This document shows positions 1-6,491 of a stretch of DNA of 64,000 bases, piece after piece (position 1 is the first letter of the stretch; each line of letters opens with the position of its first letter). Source of the DNA: Ciceribacter lividus (GTDB lineage: Bacteria; Pseudomonadota; Alphaproteobacteria; Rhizobiales; Rhizobiaceae); assembly GCF_003337715.1 (NCBI RefSeq), contig NZ_QPIX01000002.1, forward strand, positions 1-64,000, written 5' to 3'. A program made the position numbers and the translations under genes. The notes below the pieces were generated by a model. That model saw only the letters and a program-made list of their open reading frames with translations, did no database searches and was not told where the DNA came from.

Positions 1-1323
1 CCAGTCGCCGGTCATCCAGAAGGTGTTCTTGCCGCCTTCGACGCGCCGCGACAGGGGACGGCTGTGGGCGCCGGTGATCAGCAGATCGCTGGACCGCAGG
101 ATCATCGCGCCGCCGCCGGCGGTGGCTGCGAGGCTCGCCTGCAGGTCTTCGAGCGTCACAAGTCCACCGCCTTCCTTCGCGACGCGCGCGATGAAGGCAT
201 GATCATTCTGAAGTTGCCCCACCACGACGCTGCCGTCGGTGTTGGTGCCGTTGGCGACCTTTGTCTGCAGGTCGGCCGCGACGTCGATGCCGGAGCCGAT
301 GAGCCAGTCCTCGACGCTCTGCATCCCGCCGGCCTTGGTCCAGCGGAACGCATGCACAGCGTTGCCCGACGCGCCATCGGTCGCCTCGCCGACCACCACC
401 GCGCCGTCGGCGGATACACCGTTCGCCCACGAATAGTTGCCGCCGTTGATCGTGCCGAGGCTCACCATGCCGCCGGTCTCGGTCCAGCGGAAGGCGCGCC
501 CGAAATTGCCCGATGCACCGTCGGCGCTGCCGCCGACCACCACCGTACCGTCGAAGGATACGCCAGTCGCTTGCGAATAGCCGCTGCCGTTGAGCGTGCC
601 GAGGCTCACCATGCCGCCGGTCTCGGTCCAGCGGAAGGCGCGCTCGTCATTGCCGAATGCACCGTCGGCCGCACTGCCGACCACCACCGAGCCGTCGGCG
701 GAGACGCCATAGGCCACTGAAGCCTGGCCGCCGTTGAGCGTGCCGAGGCTCACCATGCCATCCGCCACCGTCCAGCGGAAGGCGTAGTCATACCCGCCTT
801 CCTCGACATCGTTCGAATGGCCAACCACCACCGCACCGTCGAAGGATACGGCGGTCGCCGAAGAACTGATGCCGTGGCCGAGCGTTCCCAGACTCTCCAT
901 GCCGCCGGCTTCCGTCCAGCGGAAGGCGCGGTCCTGCCCGGAAACCCCGTCGGTCGCGGTGCCGACCACCACCGAGCCGTCGCTGGATACGCCATTGGCC
1001 CACGCCCAGCCGCCGCCGTTGAGACCGCCCATGTCCTGCATGCCGCCCGCCGCGGTCCAGCGGAAGGCGTGATCCTCGTCCGATGTGCTGTCGTAGGCAA
1101 CGCCGACCACGACACTACCGTCGCCTGACACGCCATTCGCCGCCGACCAGCCGCCGAGGCCTCCGAGATCGGTGATGCCCGTATCCTGCGCCCGTGCCGC
1201 CTGCGGCAGTGCCAGCATCGGCACCGCCGTCAGGGCGAGCCACATGGCCGCCGCCTCGGGGCGGGCAAGAAGGGGCCGCAGGCAGGTGCTGCTGTTCATC
1301 GCGAGTTTAGTCTTGCGGCTCAC
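1..1323 (-). CDS. HAF-repeat autotransporter-type surface protein, 3' end outside the window
   Basis: The frame is open from the GTG at 1323 to base 1, giving 441 codons with no stop, so the C-terminus lies outside the window. A GGAG sits 9 bases before the GTG. Residues 1-45 look like a long signal peptide ending ARA. Residues about 50-345 are six tandem repeats of roughly 50 residues. Each has a HAFRWT-like block (DHAFRWT, DRAFRWT, DYAFRWT, ERAFRWT, GRAFRWT, VHAFRWT), then GGM, then SLGTLNGG, then VSADGSVVVG. This is the extracellular HAF repeat. After the repeats comes a linker, and the visible end (HSRPLSRRVEGGKNTFWMTG) resembles the segment just before an autotransporter beta-barrel. The inferred role is a secreted passenger or adhesin; the barrel itself is not visible. 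It is transcribed away from the Yip1 gene. Confidence 0.85.
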   Translation of the reverse strand, partial: MSRKTKLAMNSSTCLRPLLARPEAAAMWLALTAVPMLALPQAARAQDTGITDLGGLGGWSAANGVSGDGSVVVGVAYDSTSDEDHAFRWTAAGGMQDMGGLNGGGWAWANGVSSDGSVVVGTATDGVSGQDRAFRWTEAGGMESLGTLGHGISSSATAVSFDGAVVVGHSNDVEEGGYDYAFRWTVADGMVSLGTLNGGQASVAYGVSADGSVVVGSAADGAFGNDERAFRWTETGGMVSLGTLNGSGYSQATGVSFDGTVVVGGSADGASGNFGRAFRWTETGGMVSLGTINGGNYSWANGVSADGAVVVGEATDGASGNAVHAFRWTKAGGMQSVEDWLIGSGIDVAADLQTKVANGTNTDGSVVVGQLQNDHAFIARVAKEGGGLVTLEDLQASLAATAGGGAMILRSSDLLITGAHSRPLSRRVEGGKNTFWMTGDW

Positions 1324-1393
1324 GTCGTACGTCTCCAGTTCAAGAATTCCCAAAGAATTGACGCCGGATTCCATTTGGAAACCGACAGTTCAG

Positions 1394-1414
1394 GTGTCCG
1401 TTCCCGGCGGACAC
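1394..1414. promoter_or_regulatory. Inverted repeat in a divergent promoter region
   Basis: GTGTCCG and CGGACAC form a perfect 7-base inverted repeat around a 7-base spacer. It lies between the divergent HAF-repeat gene (start 1323) and Yip1 gene (start 1560), so it could be an operator for either. No -35/-10 pair could be assigned with confidence. Confidence 0.35.
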
Positions 1415-1559
1415 TTCACGGTGCGCCAGCCTGCTACACCTAGTATTGGGGAACTCTTGGCCGATTGCTCTTCCGATGGCTATGGGTCACTTCACCTATA
1501 CCGTCGTGGCGCTCTCTGGAGGTAAATCCCCTCATAGAAATCCAATTGAGAGGAACTCC

Positions 1560-2372
1560 ATGAGTCTCGTCGTTCGCATAAAGGGCATCATGCTGACGCC
1601 CAGGCTGGTCTGGCCGGTCATCGCTGCCGAAGAAACCGGTACGGTGGCGCTCTACACCCGGTACGTCATGCCACTCGCCGCTGTTCCGGCAGTGGCCGGA
1701 TTCCTCGGGGCATCCATTTTCGGGGTCGGCACCTTCGGACTTTCGATACGGGTGCCTCTTGCGACCGGGCTGCTGCAGATGGTCATGAGCTACACGATGT
1801 CGCTCGTCATGATCTTTATCGTGTCCTTGACAGGCAATGCTCTGGCTCCCGGCTTCGGCGGACAAAAGAATTCCGCGAATGCGCTCAAGCTTGTGGCCTA
1901 CAGCAGTACTGCCGCCATGATGGGCGGCGTCTTCGCCCTCGTGCCGGCACTCTGGATGATGATGCTCGCGGCGTCGTTCTATTCTGTGTACCTGCTTTTC
2001 CTGGGTGTTCCGTCGCTGATGCTGGTGCCCAGGCAAAAAGCGCTGCCCTACACAGCCGTTCTGGTTGTCTGCGGGATCGTCCTGGGTGTGATCGTCAATA
2101 TGGCCGTGGGCGTCGTCGCTTACACGGGACCGGCAGGCATCGGCTCAGTGGACGGCGCGGCAGACATGGAATCGCCGACAGGCGAAGTGACAATCAACAC
2201 GCCGAACGGCGCTGTCACTTTTGACATGGGAAAGATGGAAGCCTGGAGTGCGAAGGTGGAGGCGCTGGGCCGCAAGCTCGAAGAAGCGCAGCAGGCCGGC
2301 GATTCTGCCGCCTTTGAACAAGTGCTCAAAGAGATGAACGAACTGCAACGAGAGCAGCCGACGGGGAAGTAA
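1560..2372 (+). CDS. Yip1-family integral membrane protein
   Basis: The product is 270 aa. The ATG at 1560 was chosen because GAGAGGAAC lies just upstream and because residues 1-16 (MSLVVRIKGIMLTPRL) form a typical Yip1-domain N-terminus; the in-frame upstream extension reads as non-coding. Four or five hydrophobic segments run from about residue 31 to 205, with the pattern of bacterial Yip1/YIF1-like inner-membrane proteins. A glycine-rich loop follows, then a charged coiled-coil-like tail (residues about 222-270, containing LGRKLEEAQQAGDSAAFEQV). The tail is echoed in a degenerate copy at 3655-3734, which marks it as the left breakpoint of the local duplication. The biochemical role of bacterial Yip1 proteins is unknown. 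It lies 178 bp upstream of a LuxR-type regulator on the same strand. Confidence 0.75.
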   Translation: MSLVVRIKGIMLTPRLVWPVIAAEETGTVALYTRYVMPLAAVPAVAGFLGASIFGVGTFGLSIRVPLATGLLQMVMSYTMSLVMIFIVSLTGNALAPGFGGQKNSANALKLVAYSSTAAMMGGVFALVPALWMMMLAASFYSVYLLFLGVPSLMLVPRQKALPYTAVLVVCGIVLGVIVNMAVGVVAYTGPAGIGSVDGAADMESPTGEVTINTPNGAVTFDMGKMEAWSAKVEALGRKLEEAQQAGDSAAFEQVLKEMNELQREQPTGK

Positions 2373-2550
2373 GGCTGTCGGCCCTGGTTTCCCAGACAGG
2401 TACGCGGTCGGGCAAGTACGACGGCCTGGCGAACGATGTGTGCAGTCTTGGCTGTGCGCGCGCCAAGCTATTGCCCAGACCAGCTTTGGGATTCCGATTT
2501 CTTAATCGATTGCAGAACATGCACAACACTGACTGCAAGGGAGTATCCGT

Positions 2551-3522
2551 GTGCCCGGCCCGCAGTTGAACGAAATCATACTGAAGATCTATCAGAGTTG
2601 CCGAGGCCTTCCGGTGCACGACTTCAAGGATTGGGCGATGACAACGGTGCGGAACGTCGTCGACTTCGATTCGGGCCTCTGGGCGACCGCCCAGAACGTC
2701 GTCAGCGAAGCATTCAACAGCGTGTATCTGTTCCGTCAGCCCTGGGAGATGATCGAGAACTACGCCCGCGAAATCGGAATCGCGGATGACAAGCTGGCCC
2801 AAGCGGCCATCGCGAATCCGGGCCGCACCATGATCTTGCATGAAGTCGTACCGTATGACGAGTTCATCACCATTCCGATGTATTTAAAGCACGGCCGGCA
2901 CTTCGGGGTGGAGCACGCGCTTTGCACCTGTCATATCTCGTCGGTCAGCCAGATCCCCACCGCCATCTCTTTCTACCGTGCCGATCGGAACAGACCCTTT
3001 TCGGAGGAGGATCGACAGGCGAAGGAAATTCTCGTTCCCCACATGATCGAAGCCATGCGGATCAATCTGTTTGCCTCGCTGCTGGGCGCGGAGGGGCGGC
3101 AGGGCGAGGCGCTCGCATTCTGCGACGCGCAGGGCGTACTCTACGAAACGACGTCCGCATTCACGGCACTTGTGGCGGCTGTTCGCCCGGACTGGCGCGG
3201 GCCGCGGCTGGACTGGCCCTCCTTGCCGCTCGACGGTGTGAACACAACCCGGTGGTCCACGGGCGACCTGACGTTCGAGGCCTCCCCCTGTCGCGACCTG
3301 TTCCTCGTTCGAGCCAAGCGCGAAAACGTGCTGGCTCGTCTGAGCCCCCGCCAGCTCGCGGTGGCGGAGATGCTTGCTCGTGGCAAGCAATACAAGGACA
3401 TTGGCCGCGCGCTCGGCATTTCACCCTCGACTGTCACCAACCACGTCAACCAGATCCACGAACGGCTGGAGATCAGGAAGCGCGAGGAGTTGGTCGAACT
3501 CTTCAATTCCAAACTTCACTAG
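2551..3522 (+). CDS. LuxR-type transcriptional regulator, copy 1
   Basis: The product is 323 aa. It starts at a GTG preceded by AAGGGAG and ends at 3522. Residues about 264-323 are a LuxR/FixJ (GerE) helix-turn-helix beginning LSPRQLAVAEMLARGKQYKD, with the recognition helix SPSTVTNHVNQIHERL. The first 240 residues are a conserved but unnamed, probably PAS/GAF-like sensory region (DFKDWAMTTV, ANPGRTMI and SFYRADRNRPFSEEDR stand out). There is no receiver domain and no recognisable autoinducer-binding signature, so the ligand is unknown. It is closely related to copy 2 at 3943-4914, including the same length and the same GTG start context. DNA binding is well supported; targets are not. The neighbouring Yip1 and HAF-repeat genes are obvious candidates to test. 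Confidence 0.88.
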   Translation: MPGPQLNEIILKIYQSCRGLPVHDFKDWAMTTVRNVVDFDSGLWATAQNVVSEAFNSVYLFRQPWEMIENYAREIGIADDKLAQAAIANPGRTMILHEVVPYDEFITIPMYLKHGRHFGVEHALCTCHISSVSQIPTAISFYRADRNRPFSEEDRQAKEILVPHMIEAMRINLFASLLGAEGRQGEALAFCDAQGVLYETTSAFTALVAAVRPDWRGPRLDWPSLPLDGVNTTRWSTGDLTFEASPCRDLFLVRAKRENVLARLSPRQLAVAEMLARGKQYKDIGRALGISPSTVTNHVNQIHERLEIRKREELVELFNSKLH

Positions 3523-3624
3523 GATGCCGATCTATGATTTCGCCGGATGCCCTCCTTGCGCAACCGGCTGGCGCCGGCCCATGCAGGCGGGACGGCGCCC
3601 GGGCGCCGGGAGACCGAAGGCAGG

Positions 3625-3699
3625 ATGAAGCGGCAGCGCGCAAAGAAGCGCAGCTGCCCGGCGATTCAGCGGCCTATGCGCAGGCTCTCGAAGAGATGA
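3625..3699 (+). pseudogene. 5' fragment of DUF167 gene at the duplication junction
   Basis: The first eight codons (MKRQRAKK), with the 100 bp before them, match the start of the intact DUF167 gene at 5018. After the AAGAAGC junction the frame reads into former Yip1 sequence and stops at 3699, leaving a 24-codon fragment. It retains the ribosome-binding site of the parent gene, so it may still be translated, but it cannot make a DUF167 domain. Confidence 0.7.
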
Positions 3700-3734
3700 A
3701 TAGATTGCAGACCGAAGAGCCCATGGCACGATAA
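3655..3734 (+). pseudogene. Remnant of the Yip1 C-terminal tail
   Basis: In frame with a stop at 3732-3734 the sequence reads PGDSAAYAQALEEMNRLQTE followed by EPMAR, against AGDSAAFEQVLKEMNELQRE then QPTGK at the end of the intact Yip1 gene. There is no start codon or membrane region. It is the left end of duplicated unit 2, not a degraded full gene. Bases 3735-3942 between it and LuxR copy 2 hold no gene that I can recognise. Confidence 0.7.
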
Positions 3735-3942
3735 GGCATCACGCGACGACGAGCATCACCGATCGAGTATTTTTGGGGCATTGCAGACGGGAGCCCCTCC
3801 CGTCACTATATGAGGTGAGGATATCGCGGCGCGTTGATGCGATTTGCAGCCTTTGCCCGCGAACTCATGTCTTTGTCTCGCCTGCTGTCTCACAGCCGCC
3901 AGAAAGAAGCATGCACATCATGGAATGCAACGGAGTGTCCGC

Positions 3943-4914
3943 GTGCTCGGTCCGCAGTTGAATGAAGTCATTCTGAAAATCTATCAGAATTGCCGAGATA
4001 TTCCCGTTCACGACTTCAAAGACTGGGCGATGACGACGGTTCAGAGCGTCATCGCCTTCGACTCCGGCCTGTGGGCCAATGCCCAGAACGTATTCAGCGA
4101 AGCATTCAACAGCGTACACCTGTTTCACCTCGGCTGGGACGTGATCGAGAACTACACGCGTGAGATCGGCGTCGAAAACGACCTTCTCGCGCAAGCGGCC
4201 ATTGCGAATCCGGGCCGCACCATGATCATGGATGAAGTCATGCCGTATGACGAGTTCACCACCATTCCGATGTACTTGAATCACTGCCGGCATTTTGGAT
4301 TGGAACAGGCTCTCTGTACGTGCCACGTTTCGTCAATTACCCACATTCCGACCGCGATTTCCTTCTTCCGGTCCGATCACGACAGGCCCTTTTCGGAGTC
4401 TGACCGTCGGGCAAAGGAAATACTCGTCCCGCACATGGTCGAGGCCATGCGGATCAATCTCTTCGCCTCGTTGTTGGGCACGGAGGCGCGGCAGGGCGAG
4501 GCGCTCGCATTTTGCGACGCGCGGGGCGTACTGTACGAAACAACCCCCATATTCAACGCGCTCGTGACGGCGGTGTGCCCGGACTGGCGCGGGCCTCGCC
4601 TGGAGCCACCCTGCACGCCGATGGACGGGGTGAGCACCGTGCGATGGTCGCTCAACGGCCTGACGTTCGAGGCCTCCCCCTGTCGCGACCTGTTCCTCGT
4701 TCGAGCCAAGCGCGAAAACGTTCTGGAGCGCCTGAGCCCCCGTCAGCTCGCGGTGGCGGAGATGCTTGCTCGCGGCAAACAATACAAGGACATTGGCCGC
4801 GCGCTCGGCATTTCGCCTTCGACGGTCACCAAACATGTCAATCAGATCCACGAACGGCTGGAGATCAGGAAGCGCGAGGAGTTGGTCGATCTCTTCAATT
4901 CCAAACTTCACTAG
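3943..4914 (+). CDS. LuxR-type transcriptional regulator, copy 2
   Basis: The product is 323 aa from the GTG at 3943, with ACGGAG upstream. A longer in-frame start at 3844 exists, but the homologous GTG gives exactly the length of copy 1 (2551-3522), and the residues before it are non-conserved. The C-terminal LuxR helix-turn-helix (residues 264-323) is nearly identical to copy 1. One recognition-helix change stands out: KHVNQ here against NHVNQ in copy 1. The N-terminal sensory half differs more (for example HLFHLGWDVIENYTREIGVE), so the copies may sense different signals or bind slightly different sites. Both copies keep full reading frames, which suggests both are functional. Confidence 0.88.
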   Translation: MLGPQLNEVILKIYQNCRDIPVHDFKDWAMTTVQSVIAFDSGLWANAQNVFSEAFNSVHLFHLGWDVIENYTREIGVENDLLAQAAIANPGRTMIMDEVMPYDEFTTIPMYLNHCRHFGLEQALCTCHVSSITHIPTAISFFRSDHDRPFSESDRRAKEILVPHMVEAMRINLFASLLGTEARQGEALAFCDARGVLYETTPIFNALVTAVCPDWRGPRLEPPCTPMDGVSTVRWSLNGLTFEASPCRDLFLVRAKRENVLERLSPRQLAVAEMLARGKQYKDIGRALGISPSTVTKHVNQIHERLEIRKREELVDLFNSKLH

Positions 4915-5017
4915 GATGCCGATCTATGACTTCGCCGGATGCCCTCCTTGCGCAACCGGCTCGCGTCGGCCTATGCAGGCGGGACGGTGCAGGGGTGCCG
5001 GGGAGACGGAAGGCAGG

Positions 5018-5350
5018 ATGAAGCGGCAGCGCGCAAAGAAGCAGGCGACGGAGGAGGACACCGAAGGACGAGACTCGTTCTTCTGGTGGGAGGACGACGT
5101 GCTGGTCGTCAACATTCTCGGCAAGCCGGCCGCCAGTCGCGATGCGATCGGCAAGCCCAAGGGGCGGCAATTGCAGGTTTCGGTGACGGAGGCGCCGCGG
5201 TTCGGGCGGGCGACGGACCATATGGTGCGTTTCCTCGCGGGCGAATTCGGCGTTGCGCCGCATGCGATCACGGTCGTCTTCGGGCGCTTCAACGTCAACA
5301 AGCAGCTCAGGATCAAGGCGCCGGCGAAGTTGCCGGGCGTCTTTCGGTAG
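5018..5350 (+). CDS. DUF167 (YggU/UPF0235) family protein
   Basis: The product is 110 aa. The ATG at 5018 is preceded by GGAGACGGAAGGCAGG. After a charged N-terminus (MKRQRAKKQATEEDTEGRDS) the rest matches the DUF167/YggU fold: LVVNILGKPAASRDAIG, GRATDHMVRFLAGEFGV, HAITVVFGRFNVNKQLRIK. The family is small, soluble and of unknown function. The gene ends 37 bp from the convergent nadE stop. Its first codons lie inside the duplicated unit, so its promoter context was copied to 3625. Confidence 0.8.
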   Translation: MKRQRAKKQATEEDTEGRDSFFWWEDDVLVVNILGKPAASRDAIGKPKGRQLQVSVTEAPRFGRATDHMVRFLAGEFGVAPHAITVVFGRFNVNKQLRIKAPAKLPGVFR

Positions 5351-5387
5351 GGCCGATCGCCGAAGGCTCAGGTCGTCGCACGCCGTT

Positions 5388-6347
5388 TCAGCGCCGGATC
5401 GGCGAGCCGAACTTGCCGCTGACTGGCGGGGCCTCATGCGGCGAGGTTCTCTTCCACGCGGAGAGCCGGCGCAGTTCGAGGATTGCGCGCACTTCGTTTG
5501 GCGGCACTCCCGTCTTGGCGATCTCGCTTTCCGGCAGTCCGCGGTCGTGGCCGTCGAAGACGATGTCGATGTCGCGGTAGAGGTGACCGATCCCGAATTC
5601 GTCGGTTACGCCTCTCGCCATGTCGGGCGAGGGCAACTGGGTGCGCACGGCCTCGGGAAGGTCGAGAGCCTCGGCGAGCTGGCGTACCTGCGTCTTGTAG
5701 AGGCCGGAGAGCGGCTGCACCGGCAGATCGTCGATGCCGCCCTTGACGAACCAGCCGGTTTCGCATTCGGAGAGGTTTGCCGCGCCGATGAGGGACAGGT
5801 TCCGTTCCCGCGCGAGCCGCTCGGCGATGGCGCGGCGGCGGATGTGGCGCTGCGAGAAGCCTTCGTCGACATGCCGCATGGTCAGATTGAACATGAGCCG
5901 CTTGTACCACGGCGTCAGCGTTTCCCCGCCGCCGACCCGGAGCGCGGAGACGAACGGAGGTTCGCCGTGGACGAGCCTGTAGGCGGTCGAGCTGATCTCA
6001 GCGACGACAGGGGAGAGCCTGAGCAGCCTGACGAACAGCGGCGCATAGACGCCGCGCTTGGCCATCTCATCGCTGATGTCGACGGTCTCGAGGGTCAGGC
6101 CGAGCAGCCGCGCCACCTCTCTCGCGCGATCTGCAATGCTTGGATCGCTGTCGCGATCGCCGATATAGATCACGCTGACCGCCTGCGGGCCGAGGGCGCG
6201 CACCGCAAGCGCGGCGAGCACGCAGGAATCCAGTCCGCCGCTCAGTCCGAGGATCACGCCGCGCGAATGGTCGCGCCGGACGATCTCCTGAAGGTATGTG
6301 GCGATCGCCTCGATGGTCCGGTCGGTGTCGATGGCAAGCGAGTACAT
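5388..6347 (-). CDS. nadE: NAD+ synthase, ammonia-dependent type
   Basis: The product is 319 aa. The ATG at 6347 has GGAGG six bases upstream; an ATG 33 bases further out lacks such a site. Residues 36-41 are SGGLDS, the pyrophosphate-binding P-loop of N-type ATP pyrophosphatases. Later segments match NadE: IGAANLSECETGWFVKGGID, QPLSGLYKTQVRQLAEAL and LPSPDMARGVTDEFGIG. The enzyme adenylates and amidates deamido-NAD to NAD in the cytosol. There is no N-terminal nitrilase glutaminase domain, so free ammonia or a partner amidotransferase must supply nitrogen. A longer glutamine-dependent NadE elsewhere in the genome would be normal for these bacteria, making this a possible second enzyme. It lies downstream of the Lon-like protease on the same strand, 144 bp away. 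Confidence 0.88.
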   Translation of the reverse strand: MYSLAIDTDRTIEAIATYLQEIVRRDHSRGVILGLSGGLDSCVLAALAVRALGPQAVSVIYIGDRDSDPSIADRAREVARLLGLTLETVDISDEMAKRGVYAPLFVRLLRLSPVVAEISSTAYRLVHGEPPFVSALRVGGGETLTPWYKRLMFNLTMRHVDEGFSQRHIRRRAIAERLARERNLSLIGAANLSECETGWFVKGGIDDLPVQPLSGLYKTQVRQLAEALDLPEAVRTQLPSPDMARGVTDEFGIGHLYRDIDIVFDGHDRGLPESEIAKTGVPPNEVRAILELRRLSAWKRTSPHEAPPVSGKFGSPIRR

Positions 6348-6491
6348 GTCTGGCCTCCGCACTATGAGACACGCCGACATGACGCCGTCGCGACGTTTCC
6401 GGCATCGCCGATCGTAACAACTGCCGGGAGCTCTCTCAAGCGCCGTCCGAAAGTCGCGGAAACCGTGTCCGCGACGGGGGCATGAAGCGGC

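Larger units (their letters stand above)
2282..5035 (+). repeat. Tandem segmental duplication, two units of about 1.4 kb
   Basis: Unit 1 (2282-3642) runs from the Yip1 tail through LuxR copy 1 into the first codons of a DUF167 gene. Unit 2 (3643-5035) repeats that order: Yip1-tail remnant, LuxR copy 2, start of the intact DUF167 gene. The heptamer AAGAAGC occurs at all three boundaries: 2282-2288 in Yip1, 3643-3649 at the junction and 5036-5042 in DUF167. That is what a microhomology-mediated tandem duplication would leave. The 3' parts of the two units are nearly identical, while the region between Yip1 stop and LuxR start has diverged strongly. Confidence 0.8.

Noticed and set aside
1..1140. 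Regular spaced repeats that could suggest a CRISPR array
   Set aside because: The repeats are about 150 bp, imperfect, and encode in-frame HAF protein repeats; there are no short identical repeats with unique spacers.
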